Origin: Anaerolineales bacterium | Lineage (GTDB): Bacteria > Chloroflexota > Anaerolineae > Anaerolineales > E44-bin32 | Assembly: GCA_030668545.1 (NCBI GenBank) | Contig: DAOUTT010000074.1 | Location: forward strand, 1 to 8,694 | Direction: 5' to 3' | Length of the DNA stretch: 8,694 nt | In this document: piece by piece, positions 1 to 5,822 of the stretch | Numbering within the stretch: the stretch's first letter is position 1 | How the letters are laid out: each line of letters begins with the position of its first letter | Position numbers and translations under genes: made by a program | Notes under the pieces: model-generated | What the model was told of the DNA's origin: nothing | What the model saw: only the letters and a program-made list of their open reading frames with translations | Database searches by the model: none

Positions 1-72
1 AGAAGCTTGCGATCAAAAACCAATCTCCTGATGCATCCTACCTTCGGCCGGGTATTTCTGTTTAAGGATGTG

Positions 73-90
73 TCCTCTTTTAAGAGAGGA
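73..90 (-). other. Weak hairpin downstream of the PKD-domain gene
   Basis: A 7-bp stem (one G-T pair) with a 4-base loop lies 12 bases beyond the stop codon of the PKD-domain ORF, in the place where a terminator would be expected. There is no run of T after it on the minus strand, so it is a poor intrinsic terminator. The rest of positions 1-102 shows nothing else I can support. Confidence 0.2.
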
Positions 91-102
91 TCTTCCTTTT
101 CC

Positions 103-891
103 TTATTCGTCGCAAGCATTTTGACCTTTACTGGACTTATTTACAGCCTCTGCAAGGTCTTTAGCTTTGACAAGCTCGTCGTGGGTAGGTTGTTCAAGAA
201 GTAGAATCGTCTCCACGCGCTGAACAATCTCGTAAAATGGCATGTCTAACTCACCGTCTGCATCTGTGTCGATGATTTCTTCCCACCCGATGGATCCACT
301 TGTGAAATTTAACCAGGCTGCCAAAAGCTGAGCTTCTGCTTTTGATCGCATGCCAGGTCCCTTAATCTCCATAATATCCCTTGCGTCATCCAAGGATTCC
401 AGCGATTCCTTATCACCAAAATAGCTCGAAGCCCATGCAATCATTTCAAGATACGATAGCAAGGTGCTCTCATCAACATGAGGTTTCCCCTTCGCTGAAA
501 CCTGGTGTTTCCAGAAACCCTGCGACTGGGGACAGAGAAACTGCCCTGCGATCAATTTGATAACTGAGACTTCTGCTGAATCTCCATCATCGTCTTCAAC
601 AACCACTCCGATTTCATAGACCCCGGGCTTTTCAAATGTCGTCTGAGCATTATCCTCTGCATAGAAGGGGAATTCTCCGTCAGGACTCGGGAAGGGATCG
701 GGGCTTACGCCGTTACTGAAGTATGTCGTAGTGGGGCCAAAACTCCATGTGAAGGTGAGATCGTCTGAGCCCGGATCTATGCTTTCCGCCCGATGCCCTT
801 GGGTTTCACCCGCCCTGCCTATAAAGACTTCCTGATCTTTGATGTTGAACAGTTTTTGTCTCGCGAGATCAGGGAAGCGATCCGCGGACAT
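103..891 (-). CDS. PKD-domain protein with SQGFWKHQ motif, probably missing its N-terminus
   Basis: 262 codons from ATG. Residues about 25-115 look like a PKD (Ig-like) fold: DPGSDDLTFTWSFG near 39-52 and PGVYEIGVVVEDDDG near 89-103 match the typical ends of such repeats. CPQSQGFWKHQ follows at 120-130, a motif seen in many secreted surface proteins. The rest (about 140-255) is predicted helical and contains DTDADGELD at 208-216, which resembles a calcium-binding loop. PKD proteins are normally exported, yet there is no signal peptide or membrane anchor. The codon before the ATG is an in-frame TGA and no clear ribosome site is visible. I infer a 5'-truncated remnant, perhaps translated by reinitiation, since it starts 14 bases after the stop of the regulator gene on the same strand. 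The reading frame itself is intact over 789 bases. A genuine cytoplasmic protein is possible but less likely. Confidence 0.7.
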   Translation of the reverse strand: MSADRFPDLARQKLFNIKDQEVFIGRAGETQGHRAESIDPGSDDLTFTWSFGPTTTYFSNGVSPDPFPSPDGEFPFYAEDNAQTTFEKPGVYEIGVVVEDDDGDSAEVSVIKLIAGQFLCPQSQGFWKHQVSAKGKPHVDESTLLSYLEMIAWASSYFGDKESLESLDDARDIMEIKGPGMRSKAEAQLLAAWLNFTSGSIGWEEIIDTDADGELDMPFYEIVQRVETILLLEQPTHDELVKAKDLAEAVNKSSKGQNACDE

Positions 892-905
892 TCAGCTCAA
901 GGCCG

Positions 906-1223
906 TTACTTGTACATTGTATTAACAACATTCTTGAGCTGCTCACGATACGTCTCAAATGCGGCCTGCCCTGCTCCGGTAAGCTGACAAATTGTCATCG
1001 GAGTCTTGCCTCGATAGGTCTTTTCTATGGTGATGTATTCTGCTTGTTCTAATCGTGTCAGATGCGATGATAGATTGCCTTTGCCCAGCCCTGTTTCTCG
1101 GAGCAGGTAAAGGAAGTCAGCACTTTCGAGGACGTAGAGAATGGAAAGGATGATCAGACGCGCAGGCTCGTGAATAAGCCGATCAACATCAAGCATGCTT
1201 TGCAAAGTGTCGGTATCGTTCAC
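906..1223 (-). CDS. Short winged-helix transcriptional regulator (HTH_34 / ArsR-MarR-like)
   Basis: 105 residues, close to the usual length for these single-domain regulators. The N-terminal part, DVDRLIHEPARLIILSIL at 12-29, is the typical first helix. The recognition helix is expected around LGKGNLSSHLTRLEQA (46-61), and the wing around EYITIEKTYRGKTPMT (62-77), where the basic RGK turn is characteristic of the family. A final helix at 84-103 probably makes the dimer. No cysteine or histidine metal site is visible, so it is not a classical metal sensor. The start is GTG, and its first four bases (GTGA) overlap the stop codon of the membrane-protein gene, so the two are translationally coupled. 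The conserved pairing of such regulators with a small membrane protein, and the inverted repeat in their shared promoter, suggest it represses its own operon. That is an inference. Confidence 0.88.
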   Translation of the reverse strand: MNDTDTLQSMLDVDRLIHEPARLIILSILYVLESADFLYLLRETGLGKGNLSSHLTRLEQAEYITIEKTYRGKTPMTICQLTGAGQAAFETYREQLKNVVNTMYK

Positions 1224-1867
1224 TGGCTTTCTACGTTCAGATCAACCGGTTCATGACTACGGAGAAATTGCGCCAGCGCCACACACCCCGACACAACCAG
1301 TGCCAGGCCGATACTCAAGTAGAAAAATGAAAGGCCAAGCACAACGCCAACACCGAGCGCACCAATTACCAACCCAATCCCGATTGAGAAAGCTGCCAGA
1401 TAGTAAAATCGTTTTACTTCAATCCGTCGTGCAACGTACGTGAAAGCCAGCGCACCGACAATACCCATTACAATTGGAACGATGCCTCCGATCTCCTGTT
1501 GATTTGGCTGAGTGGATAATATTCCCAGCATACCGCCGAGAATCCCACCAAATATTAACAAGGCAATGAAGGCAAGGATGTTTTTATAATTGTAAGTGCG
1601 TGGCTTGAAAGCCATATACCCTGTGCGCGGGTAAGTGATGCGTTCTTTGAGAGCCTCGCCGAACCGCTTGCCTCCCCATGCAACCCCAATCATGAATACG
1701 AGCAATCCTCCTGAAAGCCAATAATAGGCGGCCGACTTTTCTCCAGCAAAGTGGATGATGGCACGCAATGCGCCAACGCCTGTAAAGAGAATCCCTAACC
1801 CGATCTCAAAAATGCCATCTTTAAGCCAATGAGCATAAGCCCGATTCAGCGTGTTCTCTGTGTCCAC
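1220..1867 (-). CDS. Small polytopic membrane protein, function unknown
   Basis: Counting from the GTG at 1867, the protein has 215 residues and about six hydrophobic segments at roughly 19-39, 48-66, 96-117, 127-146, 154-174 and 176-199. A basic cytoplasmic loop between helices 2 and 3 contains ITYPRTGYMAFKPRTY. There is no signal peptide and I do not recognise a catalytic or transport motif. An ATG start at 1888 would add seven residues (MMERSDF), but those codons contain the strong ribosome site GGAGAGGAG, seven bases before the GTG, so I prefer the GTG. It is the first gene of an operon with the winged-helix regulator. The regulator probably controls its level, but what the membrane protein senses or moves cannot be told. 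Confidence 0.82.
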   Translation of the reverse strand: MDTENTLNRAYAHWLKDGIFEIGLGILFTGVGALRAIIHFAGEKSAAYYWLSGGLLVFMIGVAWGGKRFGEALKERITYPRTGYMAFKPRTYNYKNILAFIALLIFGGILGGMLGILSTQPNQQEIGGIVPIVMGIVGALAFTYVARRIEVKRFYYLAAFSIGIGLVIGALGVGVVLGLSFFYLSIGLALVVSGCVALAQFLRSHEPVDLNVESQ

Positions 1868-1904
1868 GAAATCACTCCTCTCCATCATGTTGTTGCCGCC
1901 GACC

Positions 1905-1921
1905 GGTTGGTACCGCCAACC
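1905..1921 (-). other. Hairpin near the 5' end of the membrane-protein mRNA
   Basis: A perfect 6-bp inverted repeat (GGTTGG / CCAACC) with a 5-base loop lies just after the predicted transcription start (about 1925) and before the GTG at 1867. It could stabilise the message or be part of an operator. Nothing further can be said. Confidence 0.3.
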
Positions 1922-1931
1922 TGCTTACTGA

Positions 1932-1960
1932 ATAATATTCGAAACACAATTCGATGTCAA
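1932..1960 (-). promoter_or_regulatory. Near-consensus sigma-70-type promoter of the membrane protein-regulator operon
   Basis: On the minus strand a perfect TTGACA (-35, positions 1960-1955) is followed after exactly 17 bases by TATTAT (-10, 1937-1932). The predicted transcription start is near 1925, about 58 bases before the preferred GTG start of the membrane protein. Both boxes and the spacing are ideal, so this is the most convincing promoter in the window. Confidence 0.75.
1939..1954. promoter_or_regulatory. Candidate operator between the -35 and -10 boxes
   Basis: TCGAA, six bases, TTCGA forms a perfect 5-bp dyad that exactly fills the spacer of the promoter at 1932-1960. A protein bound here would block RNA polymerase. 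The winged-helix regulator of the same operon is the obvious candidate ligand. Sequence shows the dyad and its position; the binding is inferred. Confidence 0.4.
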
Positions 1961-1995
1961 GGCCGAAGACCACATTAAAAGGGGGTGCTAGTTGG

Positions 1996-2030
1996 GAAAA
2001 GAAAGCCCCCGACCTTTGCGAGGCGGGGGC
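1996..2030 (-). terminator. Intrinsic terminator of the aminotransferase operon
   Basis: On the minus strand a G+C stem, GCCCCCG at 2030-2024 pairing with CGGGGGC at 2011-2005 (7 bp, 12-base loop), is followed by TTTCTTTTC. This is a standard rho-independent terminator. It lies about 130 bases beyond the stop codon of the aminotransferase gene and about 35 bases before the promoter of the next unit, separating the two minus-strand operons. Confidence 0.8.
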
Positions 2031-2162
2031 GGTAAAACTTTAGCGGTACTAGAACTCAGCGAAGTCGCTCATCTCGGGTTCCGATTATGAGCATAATCGT
2101 ACCCAAACACATGGGGGACTTGCCGGGGCAAAGCCCCCCGCTCTTTGGGGGAAGCAGGACGG
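2031..2162 (-). other. Structured 3' untranslated stretch after the aminotransferase gene
   Basis: No ORF is credible here. On the transcript, three elements follow the stop codon. First come competing G/C hairpins at 2125-2151 (GGGGC-AAA-GCCCC, and CCCCC with GGGGG, sharing bases). Next is the perfect dyad at 2082-2099, then a small AGCGA/TCGCT stem near 2058-2069. They may protect the message or act as backup terminators. They are not long enough to be called a known repeat family from sight. Confidence 0.4.
2082..2099. repeat. Perfect 8-bp dyad with 2-base centre
   Basis: CGATTATG AG CATAATCG. The two arms are perfect reverse complements. The AT-rich, almost spacerless form looks more like a protein-binding dyad than an RNA hairpin, but it lies in the untranslated region past the aminotransferase gene, roughly 120 bases upstream of the membrane-protein operon's -35 box. 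Confidence 0.5.
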
Positions 2163-3287
2163 CTAGGTCGAAGAGAGGATCTCTTTTATTCGCCGGAGAC
2201 CTTCGTTGACATAGTCTTCGGAAAGACCGTAGCTGATGCGGAGATAGTGATCCATCCCGAAGTGATCGCCGGGCACAACGTAGGTATCCTGTTCATCGAT
2301 CAGGCGCCTCACGATCTCGGAAGAGTTGGCCTGGCGATGATAGCGAACGAACGCTATCGCCGCCGCATCGGGAGGCGTTAGGCTGAGTAGATCGTCATGC
2401 TGCTGGCACCAGCCCTCGAAGTTTCCGTAACCCTGGCGGACATACGACCGGGTTCGGGCAATGAGCTTATCGCGGACTTCCGTGGATAAGGCATAGGCTG
2501 CTAGTTTATTCCCCAGTTTGGTCGTGCTGATGGTTACATAGTCCTGACGAGCCCATATGTCATTTGCCGTCTCCTCAGGAGCCACCACCCAGCCCACACG
2601 CAGCCCGGGAAGCGCATAGGCTTTCGAAAGGCTTCCTATGGCTAATACTTTCTCATAGTCCCCCCAAAATGATGGTGTTACTTCGTCCGTACCGTGCTCG
2701 GAGCCAGCATATACCTCATCTGCAAGTATCCATGCCCCCACCCTGTCTGCGGCCGCGATGACGGCCTCTCGCTCTTCAGCAGCCATAATATGCCCGGTCG
2801 GGTTATTGGGGTTGCAGATGGCGATTAAAGCGGTCTTATTACCGACCACACTGTTCAACTCATCAATGTCAATCCCCCAGCCTAGTTCTTCCTTCAATGA
2901 AAATGTTTTCACCGTTAACCGGAAATTCCTGGCCAGCCCGTAGATCTGCATATAGTTGGGCAGCATAACGACGATCTCATCGCCTGGATCCATGAGGGTG
3001 AGGATTGACGTAAAATTCGCCTGGGCAGCACCCGTTGTGACCACGACATTGTCGCGGGTGGCGCCGCGGTAAAGAGCTGAAATCCGGTCACGCAATTCGA
3101 GAGATCCGTTCGTTTGGGGGTAGCCAAGGGATGTTGCCAGAAGGCTTTCGATGAAATAGGGATCACCCTCAGCGAGTTCGTCAATGGTCAAGGGTTGAAC
3201 CCCACTCTCGGATAAATTGTATTTGACCTGGTATTCCCAAATGGACATCTCTCTCTCAAGCATGAAGGGGTAAAAATCTTTTTTCAT
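2163..3287 (-). CDS. PLP-dependent class I/II aminotransferase (VioD-like in outline)
   Basis: 374 residues from the ATG at 3287, usual for fold-type I enzymes. Numbering from there, TTGAAQAN (84-91) is the phosphate/ring-binding turn and Y112 in PNYMQIY should stack on the cofactor. NPNNPTG (159-165) and DEVYAG (190-195) supply the Asn and Asp that hold PLP. SLSKAYALPGLRVGW (219-233) carries the Schiff-base lysine K222, and R350 in LRISYG should bind the substrate carboxylate. All key residues are present, so it should be active in the cytoplasm. A TTG three bases upstream is possible, but AAGGA sits 8 bases before the ATG. It starts 21 bases after the EutC-like gene and is last in the operon. 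The SESGVQPLT opening and the overall pattern recall capreomycidine synthase VioD and relatives, but plain transamination is equally possible. Substrate unknown. Confidence 0.9.
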   Translation of the reverse strand: MKKDFYPFMLEREMSIWEYQVKYNLSESGVQPLTIDELAEGDPYFIESLLATSLGYPQTNGSLELRDRISALYRGATRDNVVVTTGAAQANFTSILTLMDPGDEIVVMLPNYMQIYGLARNFRLTVKTFSLKEELGWGIDIDELNSVVGNKTALIAICNPNNPTGHIMAAEEREAVIAAADRVGAWILADEVYAGSEHGTDEVTPSFWGDYEKVLAIGSLSKAYALPGLRVGWVVAPEETANDIWARQDYVTISTTKLGNKLAAYALSTEVRDKLIARTRSYVRQGYGNFEGWCQQHDDLLSLTPPDAAAIAFVRYHRQANSSEIVRRLIDEQDTYVVPGDHFGMDHYLRISYGLSEDYVNEGLRRIKEILSST

Positions 3288-3308
3288 CAACAGAATCCTT
3301 TCTTCATC

Positions 3309-4310
3309 TCACGAGGTCTCAGAAGCCTCGATGGTCATTCCAAGACTATGCTCTAGCGCCCGCTCATAGGCAAACCGGGCGATTTGTGTATCCTGGACGC
3401 CCACACCGGTAAGGTCGCAAACGGTAATTTGGTCGTTGTTGGTCCTGCCAGGCTTCATCCCCGAGGTGAGCTCGCCAAGCTCGGCGATCTCATCCTCAGG
3501 CGGAAGAGATCCCGCTGCTTGAGCATGATGAAGTTCTCCAAGGCGGAAGGCCTGGGTTTTGCGATCGCATACCACCAGATCGACGCAATCAAATACGTCA
3601 GAGAACAGCTCTTGCTTGTGTTCGGCATCGGATCCCATGGCGGTGATGTGAAGGCCGGGATGGAGCCAGGTAGAGTCTAGGTAAGGCTCTTGCGAAGGCG
3701 TCGAAGTGATCACGACTTCACTCTCCCGGACTACAATCTCAGGGCTGTTTGCCTTGATGACTTCAATCCCCAACTCGTCCGTCATCTCGGACGCATAAGT
3801 ATCAACGCCATCAGGCTCGATGCCATATATAAATAAACGCTGGAATTCTCGCACAAGCCGCAGTCCACGAACTTGATAGCGAGCTTGCATCCCCGACCCA
3901 ATGACGCCGACATTTTCGATCTTCTCTCGAGCCAGATGCCGGGCAGCGATCGCCCCGGCTAGCCCGGTGCGCAAGTCGGTCAGGTAGCCATTATCCAGCA
4001 ATACGGCGATCGGTCTACCGGTTTGTGCGCTGATCAAGATCATCATGCCGCTTCCGGTTGGCAAATCTAATAATCGGTTGTCGAAGAATCCCGATGCAAT
4101 TTTGATCGCAAAGCTGTCCAGCCCCTGGATGTAGGCCGTCTTAACATCGACCTCCCCATGATTTTCGGGTACGTCCACACGCAAGATGGGAGGCAGCGCA
4201 ACCTTGCCCTCGGCAAGCTTCGAAAAACCAATGGCCACCTCAGCCAATGAAGCCTCATCCATAAAGACACAACTGCGGAGGTCTGCCTCGGTTAAGATTG
4301 TGATTTTCAT
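3309..4310 (-). CDS. EutC-like ornithine cyclodeaminase / mu-crystallin family protein
   Basis: 333 residues, normal for the family, which are NAD(P)-dependent cyclodeaminases or imine reductases. The Rossmann nucleotide site is GVIGSGMQAR at 135-144. K70 in FAIKIASGF and R114 in LTDLRTG correspond to the conserved substrate-binding positions, and D228 in MGSDAEHKQEL to the catalytic Asp region. DLTGVGVQD (299-307) is the conserved C-terminal loop. GEVDVKTAYIQGLDSFAIK and LDNGYLTDLRT strongly recall EutC of ectoine utilisation and the related iminosuccinate reductase BhcD. ATG is preceded by AGGAG at 9 bases. It lies 75 bases after the dehydratase gene and 21 before the aminotransferase gene, clearly one operon. 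By analogy it would reduce an imine made by the dehydratase; true ornithine cyclodeaminase activity is less likely. The substrate is inferred only. Confidence 0.9.
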   Translation of the reverse strand: MKITILTEADLRSCVFMDEASLAEVAIGFSKLAEGKVALPPILRVDVPENHGEVDVKTAYIQGLDSFAIKIASGFFDNRLLDLPTGSGMMILISAQTGRPIAVLLDNGYLTDLRTGLAGAIAARHLAREKIENVGVIGSGMQARYQVRGLRLVREFQRLFIYGIEPDGVDTYASEMTDELGIEVIKANSPEIVVRESEVVITSTPSQEPYLDSTWLHPGLHITAMGSDAEHKQELFSDVFDCVDLVVCDRKTQAFRLGELHHAQAAGSLPPEDEIAELGELTSGMKPGRTNNDQITVCDLTGVGVQDTQIARFAYERALEHSLGMTIEASETS

Positions 4311-4385
4311 TTTCAGGCTCTCCTATGAACCACTGCAGCCGAAAAGGCCATTATAGAAAAATAGGCATCCATTCCGAAACCCCAT

Positions 4386-5366
4386 TCATGAACTCAAGCT
4401 TCGGGCGAGGTCCATCAGCGTTGGCATGCTGGCATTCCCCCCGCTAATCACGATGGCGATATGTTTGCCAGGATGCTTAACCTTCTTTGCCAAGAGCGCG
4501 GCAATCCCAACTGCGCCCCCGCCTTCAAGGACCTGGTGATGTTCTTCCAGCGCGAAAACCATTCCCGCCGCGATCTCATCTTCAGAGACAAGGACCGCTT
4601 CGTCCATATACTTCGCAACCATATTAAGCGTATAGTGATTTTCCCTCCCCAATCCTCCAACCAATGCATCGGCGAGCGATGGCTGCTCATCGACTTCCAC
4701 AATTCGACCGGCTTTAATACTCTCGACCATCGCCGGACCTTGGTCCATACTGACGCCAACGACGTAGATCGATGGTTTGATCGTTTTTAGTGCCAAGGCG
4801 ACTCCACTCATCAACCCCCCACCCGAAAGGGGCACCAGAATGGTATCGATTTCGGGGAGATCTTCGATGATCTCGAGCCCAATGGTTCCCTGGCCGGCGA
4901 TGATGTCGGGGTCATCAAAAGGGTGGATCATTGTAAGATTGAGATCGTTCATTTTTTGGTTTGCGACGTCGGCAGCCTCATCGTAGGTGCCGCCGTCCAT
5001 CAGGACCTCAGCCCCCATATTTTTTATCGCGGCAACTTTATTCTCGACCGTTGCAGTTGAGACACTTATGGTTGCAGGGATGCCAAGTTCTCGAGCGGCA
5101 CAAGAAACGGCGAGGCCGTGATTTCCAGATGAAACGGTAATCACACCTTTTTCCAGGGCTTCTGGTTCCAGGCTCATAATCTTATTGGTGGCACCGCGAA
5201 GTTTAAAGGACCCTGTGGTCTGAAGATTTTCGAGTTTCAAGTAGATTTCCGAGCCGGTCAGTTTCGAAAGGGGCCGGGACTCAATCAACGGCGTACGAAT
5301 AACCTTGTTGTATATCCGTCTTCTGGCGAGATAGATATCTGCGAGTGAAGGTTCTTGATTGTGCAT
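4386..5366 (-). CDS. EutB-like PLP dehydratase (threonine/hydroxyamino-acid dehydratase family)
   Basis: 326 residues from the ATG at 5366. This fold-type II enzyme has the PLP lysine K55 in TGSFKLRGAT. SSGNHG (79-84) grips the substrate carboxylate, SGGGL (181-185) holds the phosphate, EGGGAVG lies at 281-287 and SGGN at 308-311. It lacks the C-terminal ACT regulatory domain of biosynthetic threonine deaminase, so it is the short catabolic type. PSLADIYLARR at the start and HPFDDPDIIAGQGTIGLE at 148-165 recall EutB of (hydroxy)ectoine utilisation and beta-hydroxyaspartate dehydratase BhcB rather than TdcB. A longer reading from 5426 would add 20 unconserved residues; AAGGG lies 7 bases before the chosen ATG, so the short form is preferred. 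First gene of the three-gene operon. It likely removes water from a beta-hydroxy amino acid; which one is unknown. Confidence 0.9.
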   Translation of the reverse strand: MHNQEPSLADIYLARRRIYNKVIRTPLIESRPLSKLTGSEIYLKLENLQTTGSFKLRGATNKIMSLEPEALEKGVITVSSGNHGLAVSCAARELGIPATISVSTATVENKVAAIKNMGAEVLMDGGTYDEAADVANQKMNDLNLTMIHPFDDPDIIAGQGTIGLEIIEDLPEIDTILVPLSGGGLMSGVALALKTIKPSIYVVGVSMDQGPAMVESIKAGRIVEVDEQPSLADALVGGLGRENHYTLNMVAKYMDEAVLVSEDEIAAGMVFALEEHHQVLEGGGAVGIAALLAKKVKHPGKHIAIVISGGNASMPTLMDLARSLSS

Positions 5367-5499
5367 TGCGCTACCCTTTCCGAAAGTACAGGATCTATCT
5401 GTACTGCCTGCAGCGGTGGCCGACAACCGCCGCAGTTATGATGAGTTTCTCCATAGGCCCAATGTCCCTCTTAGGGGAGTTCTACCATGCTGAAATCGT

Positions 5500-5531
5500 A
5501 TACCGGATTCCATCTTCGAACCGTCCGGTAT
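5500..5531 (-). repeat. 8-bp inverted repeat in the leader of the dehydratase operon
   Basis: ATACCGGA and TCCGGTAT are perfect reverse complements 16 bases apart. It lies about 135 bases before the dehydratase ATG and downstream of the candidate promoter, so it could be an operator or an RNA stem. No T-run follows it, so it is not a simple attenuator. Confidence 0.4.
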
Positions 5532-5573
5532 CATTATCGCTCCGGGTGTATTAAAACAACTTCAATTGAGAAG

Positions 5574-5601
5574 CGTATACAAAGAATACAAGTTTATGCA
5601 A
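5574..5601 (-). promoter_or_regulatory. Candidate promoter of the dehydratase-EutC-like-aminotransferase operon
   Basis: On the minus strand TTGCAT (5601-5596) and TATACG (5579-5574) are 16 bases apart. Each box differs from consensus at two positions, so this is a modest candidate. It would give a leader of about 200 bases before the ATG at 5366. No better pair was seen closer to the gene. Confidence 0.3.
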
Positions 5602-5604
5602 CAG

Positions 5605-5625
5605 GAAGAAAGCGTTTCTTTCTTC
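5605..5625. repeat. Perfect 8-bp hairpin upstream of the candidate promoter
   Basis: GAAGAAAG, five bases, CTTTCTTC. It lies about 200 bases past the stop of the left Fic gene and just upstream of the -35 box. No T-run follows on the minus strand, so it is a weak terminator for the Fic transcript at best. Confidence 0.35.
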
Positions 5626-5822
5626 GCGTTTCACATATTTAGGACTTCACGATGATTGATATTACGCTAGAAAGGATCTGATTACTTTCCTTATCGTAAT
5701 CGGCGAAAACCGAGCTTCCGATAAATCTCATAAGCGGGTGTTTCAATTGAAGCCGGGCGGGAACAGACTTAACCCCAACTTCAATTGGTGATGTTTTTGG
5801 TTCCCTCTCCTCAGGATCCCTG

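Larger units (their letters stand above)
5560..5787. repeat. Three copies of a CTTCAATTG motif
   Basis: CTTCAATTG occurs at 5560-5568 and 5779-5787, and inverted (CAATTGAAG) at 5744-5752. The first and last share 12 bases, CAACTTCAATTG (5557-5568 and 5776-5787). The inner two form a perfect 9-bp inverted repeat with a 26-base spacer, and the inverted copy is itself part of the palindrome TTCAATTGAA. The copy at 5560 sits just after the candidate -10 box of the dehydratase operon, an apt place for a repressor. Regulatory role inferred. Confidence 0.35.
5367..5822. other. Intergenic stretch between the left Fic gene and the dehydratase operon
   Basis: About 450 bases with no convincing gene. 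It contains a candidate minus-strand promoter (5574-5601), a perfect hairpin (5605-5625), three copies of CTTCAATTG or its complement, and an 8-bp inverted repeat in the presumed leader (5500-5531). The long leader, about 200 bases if the promoter is right, leaves room for post-initiation control, but I see no recognised riboswitch. Confidence 0.45.

Noticed and set aside
7..204. 65-residue plus-strand reading frame with hydrophobic stretches
   Set aside because: It overlaps the 3' end of the PKD-domain gene on the other strand and has no ribosome site. The hydrophobicity is the usual mirror of coding sequence on the opposite strand.
793..987. Plus-strand frame across the PKD ORF/regulator junction
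   Set aside because: Considered as a possible bridging gene; it merely mirrors two minus-strand genes and shows no domain.
2050..2110. GGGTTCCGATT-like stretch resembling a tRNA T-arm
   Set aside because: No acceptor, D-arm or anticodon stem can be folded around it; the similarity is limited to a few bases.
5366..5426. Longer dehydratase start at 5426 (adds 20 residues)
   Set aside because: The extension is not family-like, and a good ribosome site precedes the ATG at 5366.
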